Shown here piece after piece: positions 1-9,365 of a DNA stretch of 20,288 nt. The stretch comes from Chara braunii (lineage: Eukaryota > Streptophyta > Charophyceae > Charales > Characeae): contig BFEA01000022.1 of the NCBI GenBank assembly GCA_003427395.1, positions 1,546,141-1,566,428 on the forward strand, in the 5' to 3' direction. Position 1 is the stretch's first letter. Each line of letters begins with the position of its first letter. The notes beneath the pieces were generated by a model. That model saw only the letters and a list, made by a program, of their open reading frames with translations. It was not told where the DNA came from and made no database searches. A program made the translations under genes and the position numbers.

Positions 1-1708
1 CAAATGTACCTTAGGGGTAGGGCCCCGTTAAGCCCAATCCCTCACAAAAGTCACTTATTTTAGTGATTCATCAAACGAATGGATGGGGGTATTTACTAAG
101 TCTTTCAAAATAAAAGAAAATAATCCCTTTTACCCATACATCCTACTTTTATGAGTAGGGTTGTTCGCTTTGATCACACATTTTGTCCACCTCACCCATA
201 AGTTTTGCTCAGTGAGCAAACTCTCATAATCTTCTTCCCAAAATAAAACTCACTTTTTTTGCTTAAAATAAAGCCAATTGGAGGGCCCTGAAATCAGGTG
301 GGTTCCCTTACTGCAGACGACGCTCCCGCCGGCTATTAGTCAACTCAGTCCTCTCAATCATGGAAGTCACTGTCGCGAGCTAGACCGTTTGCAGCCCATA
401 ACAAGCTAAGCGAAGAGTCCCTGAATCTAGCGGGTTTCCCTGCCGCACGTGACACCTCTACTGATTATTATGCGACTAAACAAGAGGGGATGTCGATTCT
501 GGCGGTTCTTTCCTCATCCTCTGCCGCGTACAAAAATCACATGTGACTCACAACCAAAGGCCAAACATGAGGGGTCCCAGAATCAGGCGGGTTTCCCTGT
601 CGCAGACGACGCCCCCATCGGCAGCTGAGAACCAACATAATGAAGTTGTCGATTATGGCGGAGGATAAAACTCTTATACCACAAAAATCTTTCATGCCAC
701 CCTGCCACTCAAGAATGGGCGTTCCATAAAGTGTATTAAGACCCCTTCCCACTTTGAAGGAGAATCAACCATAAAATCTCTCGGCCATCCTCTCACTCAC
801 GGACGGACTATGCATATATTCTTTTAACGCATCTTCCACTTGAAGATGAGTCCAGATGAAACCAATAACCACTTAGGCCGCCTTCAAGCATAACCTCCCT
901 CTTTATATAATTGTCTGGACTTCTCAAGTAACCCATAAATCTTTCACTGATAATCACGCTTTCTTCATTTACCGAACCCTCTTTGGTTCGCACACTTCAT
1001 CCACCCTTATACTTCGCACTGTTATTATTTTTTTTCTCATACGTCAATTAGAATAAAACCCGAAAACCCACAAGGCCACAATGGTGAGAAGGCCAATGAC
1101 AACCAGAACGTGCACAATTATGCAACCCAGGGAAATCAAAACCCATACCAAGATGGTTCTCAGAAGAAAATCAGATTATCTCGAGTCTCGAATCTTTACA
1201 AGCCTCAAATCATCACAATCCCAGGTCCTAATCAGAAACAAAAGACCTTGCATAATATACTCTATAATTCATAAAAGATTGATATACACAAAACGATCCC
1301 AACCGTTCTCGCAAAGATGAAAGGACGCTAGCGTACGGACAATGGAATCTTACAAGACCTCCACTTGCATTCAACCAAACCTAAAAATCAGCTTAGCGAG
1401 TGGATAGTCAAATCCACAACGTAAGCACAATCCCAAAAGTAAGGTGTCTCATCCGAGGTCAGAGATATATACAAGATAAAATTTATATATCATAAAACTT
1501 GAAGACTAAGCTTAAAAGCAACTTAGGCAGATGGTTGCCTATTAATCTAGCAAATGAGGCTCCCTCATCGTCATGGCCCTCTGAGTGGTTATTTATAAAT
1601 CGTTAAGATGTGTTGGCACCACTATACCTGTCTCTTGCTATAGACGAGACAAGTAAATTGATGATAGTTATTGGGAGGAACCAAGTCTTTGCCTAAAGCA
1701 CAACGATC
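1..1708. other. AT-rich stretch without recognisable gene
   Basis: I found no recognisable protein domain in six frames; the open frames here are 60-80 codons and show no motif. On the minus strand this lies directly downstream of the Gag-like ORF, where pol would be expected in a complete retrotransposon. I see no protease, RT or integrase motif. Three or four diverged direct repeats occupy 281-627 (separate entry). The rest may be the 3' untranslated part of a non-autonomous element or ordinary intergenic DNA. Confidence 0.6.
281..627. repeat. Diverged direct repeats, about 50 bp units
   Basis: Copies begin near 281, 412 and 569, with a weaker one near 485. The shared core reads GGTCCCTGAATCAGGCGGG followed by TTTCCCTGCCGCAGACGACGC. 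Copies 281-335 and 569-627 are the most alike, including the shared run GCAGACGACGC. Spacing is irregular, about 130-155 bp, so the copies may mark a larger, decayed tandem unit. Function unknown. Confidence 0.6.
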
Positions 1709-2806
1709 TCACCCCTTAACTCCTCCCTTCGCCATCTTACATCTACGAGGAGTATCACGAGTTTTTCCACAACAAGCACATACTATCTTTGACCACTGTT
1801 CTCGCCGCCTGCTATTTTTCCGTCCTTTCCAACTTGCAGTTGACGATGTATCTTTGTCGTCACACCTTTTTTTAGGGTCGGATACAACACGCGGTCGAGC
1901 CAAACCAACTTCTTCCTGAATCTTTCGCTCCTCTATACCCTTCTCGTTTGGAGCGTCAAACGTCCTCTCACAGGTATGAGTGGCAACATTCCTCCCTCTA
2001 GCCAGCACCTCTTTTCTCTCAACGTATGACTCTCTTTTCTTCTCTTTGTTCCATCTATGATATCGTTTGACGACCTTAGCGTCCTTCTGAAATTCATCTC
2101 TCATACCGTCAGAGGTCCCTACTGCAAGGTCCTTTGGTCTTTTACCAAGCCCACTCTTCTCATTATCTAGCGTCCCCTTTGTTTTCCTTGCTTCTCGCAG
2201 AGTATGACAGAGGTGTTGGTCAAAATCACCTTCTGCAAAATTTTCTCGTATTTTGTCCCATATAAGCCTTCCTTCTATCGCACGAATCAAATCTCTCTGC
2301 TCTGCATCCAAGAAATTCATAAGGAAAGCAAAACATTCGTCATATTCAGACAACGCCCAGACCTTGCGGGAAGCGCGCTCATACTCCATCAGGAAATGCC
2401 CTACCGACACGTAATTGTACCGATGTATCTTCTCAAGGTCGTTTTTGGTCAGTTGTTCCTCACCTTGCCGATATTTATTCCACATGTCATTAAAGAACTT
2501 CCTCCATGATAACCCCGCTCTTCTAACCAACCCACCGACTTCTTCCTTCAAGCTTATATGGATGTACTTTATAACCTCCTTCAGCATCTGCTCCTCACTC
2601 CATTCGCAGTGAGACGCTATTTGTCCAAACTTGTCAAGGAACTCAAAAACATGATAGCCCTTGAAAAAGTCGATCTCAACCTTGGGTAGGTTCTCTCGCT
2701 CCCAATCTCGCAGACCCAACAAAGAGGCAAGTTCCTCGACCCCAATCTTCCCTTGAGAGCCTTCCATCTCGAGCTCCCTCGACCCCATTACCTGTTGAAC
2801 AAACAA
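1709..2806 (-). CDS. Gag-like retrotransposon protein with altered zinc knuckle
   Basis: This is an uninterrupted 365-codon ORF, the longest in the window. Its central part (about residues 40-215) has the look of an LTR-retrotransposon capsid domain, with aromatic and acidic helical stretches such as FFKGYHVFEFLDKFG, KYIHISLKEEVGGL and EGDFDQHLCHTLREARK. A lysine/arginine-rich linker follows. The C-terminus (residues 343-356) has zinc-knuckle spacing C-x2-C-x4-D-x4-C, where retroelement Gag normally has His in place of Asp351. The stop falls nine residues after the last Cys, so nothing like protease or RT is fused to it. The first Met is at 2806. Met7 (codon start 2788) is an alternative, because a pyrimidine-rich run ending in CAACAG lies just before it and could be a 3' splice site. 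The Gag identity is inferred from pattern; I recognise no named family. Confidence 0.7.
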   Translation of the reverse strand: MFVQQVMGSRELEMEGSQGKIGVEELASLLGLRDWERENLPKVEIDFFKGYHVFEFLDKFGQIASHCEWSEEQMLKEVIKYIHISLKEEVGGLVRRAGLSWRKFFNDMWNKYRQGEEQLTKNDLEKIHRYNYVSVGHFLMEYERASRKVWALSEYDECFAFLMNFLDAEQRDLIRAIEGRLIWDKIRENFAEGDFDQHLCHTLREARKTKGTLDNEKSGLGKRPKDLAVGTSDGMRDEFQKDAKVVKRYHRWNKEKKRESYVERKEVLARGRNVATHTCERTFDAPNEKGIEERKIQEEVGLARPRVVSDPKKRCDDKDTSSTASWKGRKNSRRREQWSKIVCACCGKTRDTPRRCKMAKGGVKG

Positions 2807-4545
2807 CGAGCGGTCTTAGGACCAAGGTTTGAAGGAAGTTACGCAACTAAATCTAATGTAATATATCCCACTAAATTATCTCGTTCTCATCAGAACAACG
2901 GCGATATCGAAGAGGGCCTTTAAACAAATATCTACCTAGAATAAAACATAAATATTCACTGATAAATCTCTCAAATCATAACTCAGGTATTAACCACTTA
3001 CAGTTTCTATTATCAAGGAAGGACGCAATATACATACGCCACATAGGTGGATACTCCAAACAAGAATCCGAAATGCAGTACAACCCATGGTAAAAAACAT
3101 ATATTAATAACAATAGATCTCAACATGATAAACACAAATTATTTGCAAGGGTTGTAGCCGAAGGGCACAATATGCTTTATAAACAACAATATGAACCCAA
3201 CTCAACTGTCAGTCATATAACAACATAAACCTCAACAACCATCTCCATATTCTCTAAGGCAAAAACAAGACTAGCAATGAGTAAATAACGTGATACAATT
3301 GTCACCCCTTCAATTCTTAAGCGAAGCATATATTACAGAGGGACGATGTAATCCTCATGAGATAACATCTTGACTCTTGAGCCCCACTCTAAAGATCAAG
3401 CCTTACCGCAACCCTCTCTGATTTCAGCGCTTGCACCTCATCGACCCTATCATGGTCAAGTGGACAACCCCATTCATACCTATCAGGGCAACGAACAGCA
3501 AATCCGTACCCTCACAAATATGGTGGCCCTACTTAACGGGAGACGAGCCTAGGTCGCTACTCTAGAACCGCTCTCACTAAGCAGTAGTTGTTTCGCTTGG
3601 CCATCACAATTTTGGCAAGGTAACAAGCCCATTTCCTCCTCTCTCAATAGATAATGTAGTTACTTCCCTATCATAGGAAAGGTAATAACACCCCACTAAT
3701 GGACCAGGAACACAATTCCGGTGCGGAACTCACTATCATTCTTGAGACTGATAATTGCTTCCTTAAGCCTTAACGAGGGAGTAACAATTCAAGAATGCAC
3801 TTCCACTGAGGACAACTATACATGCTGACTTACTCCCTCGAGGAAGAACCACCTTCCCCAGGGATGGGTCACCCCATTCACCTCTGGTCCCATGCCAGAT
3901 GTGGATTTCATGCAAAGTCTATGTCCCCTCTGAAAGACAATCCATACATACGTCGTCAATCAAACATCAAACAGAATACAGAAAAACACATATATGACAA
4001 CAACCAGATAAAACTGTCATGAAAACAAATATATATATACATATATTACACATACTTAAAACATAAGCCTCTCTTCAGGTTAGCCACACCGCTAATCAAA
4101 TAACCACTACTTCTTTAGCTTTATGTATAGCTACAACTAGACAATCTCCAAGTGACTCATCCCATCGCCAACTGATACTATCAATGGGCCTAGGTACAAT
4201 ATTTATCGCAATGCTTATTACACCATAATTCAGTCTGAGCTCAAGGAAAGACCTTTGTAATCATACCCCTCACTTCACACTCATCAGTCACCCCCTCATC
4301 CATGTCGCTCACGTATTAGAAGCCTCCTCAAAAGCGAGGCTCTATCGACCAAGGGAGGGCGACTCAGCTTGACCTGTTATAATAAGCACATCCCACTTAG
4401 GCCATAGTCTTAAGACATCTTCAACGATAGTCAAAGTATCAAGCAATCGACCATATACGTCCAAAGAAAGTTTCTCCTTTTGCCTACTTCTCACTTTCCC
4501 ATACCCGGATGTCGTTTCACCAGGGACAACGGCATGTAACCGTTA
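2807..4545 (-). other. Probable untranslated leader between primer binding site and gag
   Basis: This is about 1.7 kb of AT-rich sequence with no convincing ORF on either strand. Read on the minus strand it joins the primer binding site at 4546-4563 to the Gag-like ORF, so it would be the 5' leader of that element. A short AT dinucleotide run sits at 4028-4047. The leader is long for a gypsy element, which suits a non-autonomous or rearranged copy. Confidence 0.4.
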
Positions 4546-4563
4546 TCCCCGACAACGGCGCCA
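4546..4563 (-). other. Primer binding site, tRNA-Asp type
   Basis: On the minus strand this reads TGGCGCCGTTGTCGGGGA. From my knowledge of plant tRNA-Asp(GUC), whose 3' end is TCCCCGGCAACGGCGCCA, the match is 17 of 18, with one G-to-A change on the tRNA-sense strand. tRNA-Asp priming sites are common in plant Ty3/gypsy elements. The site lies upstream of the Gag-like ORF on the same strand, in the order expected for an LTR element. Confidence 0.72.
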
Positions 4564-4568
4564 CCTTT

Positions 4569-5250
4569 TGAGCGCATCGGTCCGGCACCGCACAAGGCAG
4601 CGCGGGACCCTCCCAGCCTTAGGTTGACCCAGTCAAACATGCAATACTGCCTCCCTCCCACCTTTCCCCCATATGCAATCCCACAGTCTGCTTTCAGTCA
4701 AACAATGAAACTGAAACTGACATTGCACACACATTCCTTCCTTAAGTCTGGTTTATGTCCTGAAGTCAAACTGAAAGCCAAAGTAGGGATGCAGACAACA
4801 TATTCAGTCAACCATAGAAAGAAATACAGATATGGGATATAACTGGGTTTATAGAACGAAAGCAACGATTACCTCTCAGTTCCCTGCCTCCAGAACTCCT
4901 CCTGAGTTCCGGCAGAGCTCCCGCAATCGGTGGGCTGACTCCCCACAGAGTCTTGTTGCGGTCCTACGGGTTGCAATCCCGCCTGCCGCATTCCTCTCGT
5001 AACACGACCAGACTTAGATTAAGAAATGTAGAATGAGGGGTTTGAGACTCTCGAGATGCAAGAGAGGGACAACTCAACTCGCAGGAGAGGGCCTTGCAGT
5101 CTCTAATCGCTTGAGGGCCCTGCAATGGCGGGCAAAACGCACAGCAGCTTGGTCAACAGAAGCCAAACCACCTGTTGTTGACTCCCTGACGACCCTTTAG
5201 TTCGCAGCAATATTCCCCCTTACAAGGGTCTGGCCACTTCCTCAAAGTAC
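4569..5250 (-). repeat. Candidate 5' LTR (inner edge only)
   Basis: On the minus strand the sequence before the primer site reads ...CGCTCA, then AAAGG, then TGGCGCC, so an LTR ending in CA at 4569 with a five-base spacer is plausible. A minus-strand TATAAA at 4853-4848 lies about 280 bases before that edge, a reasonable place for the U3/R promoter. I could not find the outer end or a second LTR copy inside the window, so the right boundary is arbitrary. Confidence 0.35.
4848..4853 (-). promoter_or_regulatory. Possible TATA box of candidate LTR
   Basis: TATAAA on the minus strand, about 280 bases upstream of the candidate LTR end and 290 upstream of the primer site. Its significance depends entirely on the LTR interpretation. 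Confidence 0.25.
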
Positions 5251-6344
5251 AGGCTACTCCCTCCAACGAGTTGTCGTTACACAACATAAGAAGGGCGCGT
5301 TCAAAACAGAGCTCCTGTTACGAAGACACCGCGTGCACGCCGCTAACCCATACTATGCACTATGAGGCACAACAGCGTGCAGCGAATCTGCAATCTGCAT
5401 GGTCATGCCAGCAACAACTCAGTAAACAGCGGCTCGACAAACAGCAGCGGCCTTGCGATTTGATCAGGTACGCGCTCCCCGTGATCTTAGCCCCTTCGCC
5501 TTTGCAACGGCCAGCCACCTTCACGTCACCGGTCGAAAGGGAGCAAATGAAAAAAACGTCCACAACTTTCGTCATCTCCATGCATTCACCTCCGTACGCT
5601 TGCTCTACGGCCACACCCTTTACACCCCTTCACAAACTGTGCAAAGCGAGGTCGAGTCCTTCCCTTGGGATCCGGCCATGTACTGTGCCAACTCATATTG
5701 GGTCNNCGCCCAACTNGGCTCAATNNCCCGACTTTCGGTTCACCCCTCAGTGCCAGTCCTGCCNTAGACANCGCANCCTCAAGCTCCTCCCTCACTCTTC
5801 AGTAGCTCGGCTTGTACTTGCGCCGGTCTTCTCGAACATGCAAAACGAGGACGAATCTCCTTCAAGGAGGAGACCAGGTACGTATCTCCTTCCTTCGCAT
5901 AGTTATACGCTTAACTTGGGCGGGTGTTCCCGCCCGACCTGAGATCAACTTGGGCTATTCTTGGTTCAATCGCTGCTGCCACGGGAATCCTCGTTGGCTT
6001 CTCTTCCTTTGCCTCTCTCTCTCCCTCTCGTTAACGGCTCTTTTGGCCATTCTTCCCCTGATCGGTGCGCATCCGTCCGCGATGCTGCGCCTGTCAGCGT
6101 GACTCGAGGTCGGATTTTTCCTTACGACGCATTCCGGCTCCAGTTTAGTGACGAGCCCCCCCTTTTTCCCTGTCTCGCTTGCTCTGCCAACTGTCCGCTA
6201 CCAATCGCTCGTCATTCTTTCGCTTCTAAACCTGTCTTTCACGCACAGCCCCACTTCCTACTAACCTCTCCTTTACTAACTTTCTGTGCAATCTAACTTC
6301 GAAAACGAAGTCGCTAGTCCCAAAAAACCCAACTTATAATCTTC
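5251..6344. other. Unassigned GC-rich stretch with ambiguous bases
   Basis: N bases occur at 5705-5706, 5716, 5725-5726, 5764, 5771 and 5776. A 223-codon plus-strand frame crosses them (5271-5942), but it has no recognisable domain and two other frames and the opposite strand are also open here, so I do not call it a gene. Composition is C/T-rich on the plus strand from about 5940 onward. Confidence 0.5.
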
Positions 6345-6610
6345 TTTCACTCGATTTCATCAAGAATCTAGTGAAATCTTGATTCTCCTCTCCCCATCGC
6401 CTCTCCTTTCACCATATCCCGCACACTAACTCATCTTTCTAACTACTCTTCTGCTAACCATCGCCCTAATCCGACCGAAGGTTCCTACTCTCCCGCCCCC
6501 AAACCTCAAAGATGTGCTTTCCTTCACCTGATTTCATCAAGATTCGAGTAAGATCTCGAATCTCCACTTCAGGTCGTCTCCTCTCCCACCATAGCCCCTG
6601 CGCACCACTT
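6345..6610. repeat. Diverged direct repeat pair, about 90 bp
   Basis: Copy one starts near 6345 and copy two near 6522, about 177 bp apart. Both carry TTTCATCAAGAttc, then an inverted ATCTTGATT or ATCTCGAATCT, then cctctCCCA, then a CACACTAACT or CGCACCACTT end. A third, weaker echo (CGATTCCTCTCAGGATCGAG) lies at about 6708-6728. This is likely a decayed tandem array. Confidence 0.5.
6540..6563. repeat. Inverted repeat, 9-bp arms
   Basis: AGATTCGAG (6540-6548), a six-base loop, then CTCGAATCT (6555-6563), a perfect stem inside the second copy of the diverged direct repeat. The first copy keeps only a weakened version. Confidence 0.6.
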
Positions 6611-7090
6611 TCTCTACTAATCTCCTAATCCACTAACTTATCACTAAAACTAACACTACCATCTGATTCGCCCGGGGCCAAAACCCCGGGATTGCATCCT
6701 CTCTCTCTCGATTCCTCTCAGGATCGAGAGCGCACTACCTTCTTGACTGCGCCCGACTCACCCTTCCGCCATCCCCTTTGCTGCATGTATCCGGCGTGGA
6801 ACCGCGCCAGGTTCGTTTCTTTCCGTTTTCGCTTTCCTCTCCTCCTCCGTCCCCGTCTGCGCCAACTTCCCTTGTCGCAGTGTCCGGCCCTACGACTGCG
6901 CAGCAACATTTTCCCACCGTCCTGCGTTGTTCCGAGGGAGCCTTCGGAGGGGAACCTGCTACTAAGCGGACCGATCAGCTATTTCCGGCTCTATACCAAG
7001 CTCGAAAGACAGGCCACGCAGCAACGCCACCATGGCCTCCCCACAGTGGACTCTGCTTTTCACCTTGCCGCTCTACAGGCACTCCTTGGG
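6611..7090. other. GC-rich stretch, no recognisable gene
   Basis: Several overlapping frames are open on both strands because of the base composition, none with a motif. A perfect 7-bp stem, CCCGGGG (6671-6677) and CCCCGGG (6684-6690), brackets CCAAAA. Confidence 0.4.
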
Positions 7091-7180
7091 TCCCGCTGTG
7101 CCATTCTCCGGCCACACTGTGGCACTCCCTGGCCTCCGCTGTGTCATTCTCTGGCCCCCGCTGTGGCGCTCTCTGCCCCT
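7091..7180. repeat. Minisatellite, four 21-23 bp units
   Basis: Four consecutive diverged units of the form CCGCTGTGNCATTCTCTGGCC. Unit lengths vary by one or two bases and each carries several substitutions, so the array is old. No coding role is visible. Confidence 0.6.
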
Positions 7181-7751
7181 CGCTAGGCCTTACAGCTTGA
7201 GCCTCGGCGAGGCGGGCCCCAACGCAGGTCTTGGTGGCGGTAGCAGATATCCAACTGAGCACTCTTGAAGGCGGGTTCCGTCTGGCTTGTTGCTGGGACA
7301 CCCCGGCCCCACCCAGCTTAAGCATAATTCGCCATCTTATGTGCCCCAGCGGGCACGCTTACACTCAAACCCCTCACAGCAGATGGTGGGGAGCGGACGG
7401 TGCACCTCATTGGCTGGCCCTGCCACTCAGCCTTTTCTCCTGCGTCGTGGGCCAACCCGAAGGGCGCGCACCCAAGGTCCGCGACTACCACGATGGCCAT
7501 CCATGCCCGGCAATACCGTAACGGAGCCAGGCGAGTCAGCCCCGACGTCGGTCTCGAAACCGACCACCGAGTCAAAGCAACAAAATTATAAATAAGAGCA
7601 GGAATAATAAAAAAAATAAGAATACTTAAAAATAACTATACCTCGAAGACCACCACGCCCGTCTGCACCCCGCTGTTGACGTACCGCTCGCACCGCTCAT
7701 CCAGGCGGGACTCAACTCTCACCCGCGCGTGTGCCGTCAACTCCGAACGAG
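7181..7751. other. Unassigned stretch
   Basis: Short open frames only, none with a recognisable domain. Composition shifts from GC-rich to A-rich at about 7585-7640, which may mark a boundary between two inserted sequences. Confidence 0.4.
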
Positions 7752-7813
7752 GTCGTACCGGCGTGACTTGCGAGAAGAATGCCAAATACCCTTGTAAGGG
7801 TATTTGGTACGAC
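7752..7813. repeat. Nested inverted repeats
   Basis: The outer arms GTCGTACC (7752-7759) and GGTACGAC (7806-7813) are perfect 8-bp inverted repeats. They enclose a perfect 26-bp palindrome with 12-bp arms, CCAAATACCCTT (7782-7793) and AAGGGTATTTGG (7796-7807), around a GT centre. The outer and inner right arms share two bases. The arrangement could extrude as a cruciform or be the end or remnant of a small transposon; I do not recognise a family. Confidence 0.8.
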
Positions 7814-8806
7814 AGCGCATGCCACACTGTCTTCATTGCTGATTGGGATGCGACAAGGAGGGAGACCGGGATCTGTGGGATTGATTGAGTGAGAGGGAGG
7901 GGACTTACCTGTTAATGTTGTTGCCGCGAAGACGTCTTCATGGGAGAACTGTGCCTACGTGGCACTTCGTTGTGATCAGATCTCGTCAGGCTGGTATCTG
8001 GGACACTGTTTGCTGACGTGGAGAGGTGGAGATTCCTGAAGGAGAAGTGGGGATTTGAGGGGTTTCTATCTACGTGGACATTGATGGATGCTTACTGTCC
8101 CACCTTCTAAGTCTATCCTGCCCCTCGCCTCCTTCGTCCTCTGGTTATGAGACATTGTATGACAGATCACATTTCACGATTATTGTGGACATTTATCAGC
8201 ACTAATTTTTCTTGTATTTCGACACTTGACGAGTTTCCTTTAGACTGGGTTAATTATAGAAAAAGGAAGGGAGGGAAATGAAAGAAGAAGAAGAACTACA
8301 CTGAAAATTTGTAAAAGAAAGGTTTTAGCATGACTTAAGCTGTCTGCGCTTTTCTTCATTTGTTTTGCAAAGTGCACTCTTGAAGTTAATAGATATGCAA
8401 CAATATGTTGGCAGCTCAGGTTTGGAACAGAGAAAAGTTCCTTGAGATGATCTTGCTATATGTTTCTCTTTGAAGTATGCTAGGAAAAACGATGTGGTTT
8501 TGCAAAGATGCTGGACTTCAACATCACCATCTGTAATCTCTTGCTTTGCTTATTGGTTCCCCCATCTTTGGATGGCGATTGGACTTCATTAACGTTGTTG
8601 AGCTTCGTATTCAGGGCAGGCTCATCACAATTCATGAGTCTCCTGTTCCACGGTTGCAAGTGTTCTTCCATCACAATGTTCTTGTAATTCATATCATCGA
8701 AATGACTCATTTACCATTACGCTTACAGGGGAGATTGCAGAGACTGCCGTTATGTTTGTTTTCGCTGGCTATGTTATGTTGATGATTATTTTGGCATGTG
8801 TCACAG
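7814..8806. other. Unassigned, possibly intron upstream of SCAPER-like exon
   Basis: T-rich plus strand with no recognisable coding segment. A 78-codon frame at 8546-8782 shows no similarity to the SCAPER family or to anything else I know. If the exon at 8807 is real, this stretch, at least its right part, would be its upstream intron, ending in TCACAG. Confidence 0.4.
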
Positions 8807-8911
8807 GCAGCTGCAGCACTACCTGCGAATTTTGTGGAAGTGGCGACAGCTGTTCTGGGAGTTCTGAATGACATTGCGAGGCTGGATCTCCATCTTTTGC
8901 AGGACATGCTG
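8807..8911 (+). CDS. Internal exon of a SCAPER-like protein (partial gene)
   Basis: The exon is 105 bp (35 codons, phase 0 at both ends), bounded by CACAG at 8802-8806 and GTATGT at 8912-8917. The peptide includes LPANFVEVATAVLGVLND followed by IARLDLHLLQDML. From memory of SCAPER (S-phase cyclin A-associated protein in the ER) and its plant homologues, this matches a conserved helical segment, P-x-NF-x-EVAT-x-VL-x-VLN, then LALLD and QQML, in their C-terminal half. There a residue pair such as AR would follow directly, in the next exon. SCAPER is ER-associated; its plant role is not well defined. No neighbouring exon is visible in the window, which would fit kilobase-scale introns. It could also be an isolated exon fragment. 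The acceptor might instead lie four bases further in. Confidence 0.62.
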
Positions 8912-9230
8912 GTATGTTCAGTGGAAAAACTCCTCTGCAAATAAAGAGGACAGGCTATGGCAAATCTCAATAGGGAAAGAAAAGAAAGGGACATTTGCGG
9001 ATGACAGGGCAAGAAACTGGGAGTGAAAATTTATTAGACTGGACTTGAGGAGCAAGTTTTCCACAACTGAAGTGAGCACTGCACACAGATCTTAAGAACT
9101 CTGATACATGGAGAAATAATTCAAAGAACCATAATAGCCCAAAAATAATCCGGAAGGGCAGCTGGAATTTCCGCTGTGTGACATTGAACTTTCGAGGGAC
9201 TTGTGTAAAAATTCCTAGTGCCTGAGAACT
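8912..9230 (+). other. Presumed intron downstream of SCAPER-like exon
   Basis: It begins with the donor GTATGT. No coding motif is visible. The expected next SCAPER segment (a helix beginning with Ala-Arg-Pro-Asp in family members) was looked for through about 9500 and not found. The U6 retrocopy lies inside this presumed intron, in the same orientation. Confidence 0.4.
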
Positions 9231-9248
9231 AAGAATCTCATGGGCTGT
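9231..9248. repeat. Target-site duplication, left copy
   Basis: AAGAATCTCATGGGCTGT, repeated after the A tail at 9364-9381 with one mismatch (C to A). It directly precedes the U6 sequence. The last GT may also be the first two bases of U6. Confidence 0.85.
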
Positions 9249-9365
9249 CCTTCACGACATCCGTTAAAATGGGAACCATACAGAGAAGATTAGCATGGCC
9301 CCTGCGCAAGGATGACACGCATAAATCAAGAAATGGTCCAAAAAAAAAAAAAAAAAAAAAAAAAA
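9249..9365 (+). pseudogene. U6 snRNA retropseudogene with poly(A) tail
   Basis: 9249-9339 matches almost the whole of U6 spliceosomal RNA. The ACAGAGA box (9280-9286), the AGC triad (9292-9294) and the conserved run GCATGGCCCCTGCGCAAGG are intact. The 5' stem-loop is degraded, and single changes occur in GAT/GTT, TTGG/TGGG, CGATAC/CCATAC and near the 3' end. After GGTCC the normal oligo-T end is replaced by 26 A residues (9340-9365). Flanking 18-bp duplications (17 of 18 identical) show insertion by target-primed reverse transcription using LINE machinery. Upstream there is no TATA box or plant upstream sequence element near -30/-60, so it is very unlikely to be transcribed by Pol III. It sits in the presumed intron of the SCAPER-like gene. 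Confidence 0.93.

Noticed and set aside
5586-5690. Minus-strand FVKGCKGCGRR resembling an integrase CxxC finger
   Set aside because: Only a short stretch fits, the His pair is not visible, the flanks contain Ns and do not look like integrase. Too weak to call.
5271-5942. 223-codon plus-strand ORF
   Set aside because: It crosses several N bases, has no recognisable domain, and overlaps equally open frames on both strands in GC-rich sequence.
9249-9339. Functional U6 snRNA gene
   Set aside because: It has a poly(A) tail in place of the oligo-T terminator, target-site duplications, a degraded 5' stem-loop and no upstream Pol III promoter elements.
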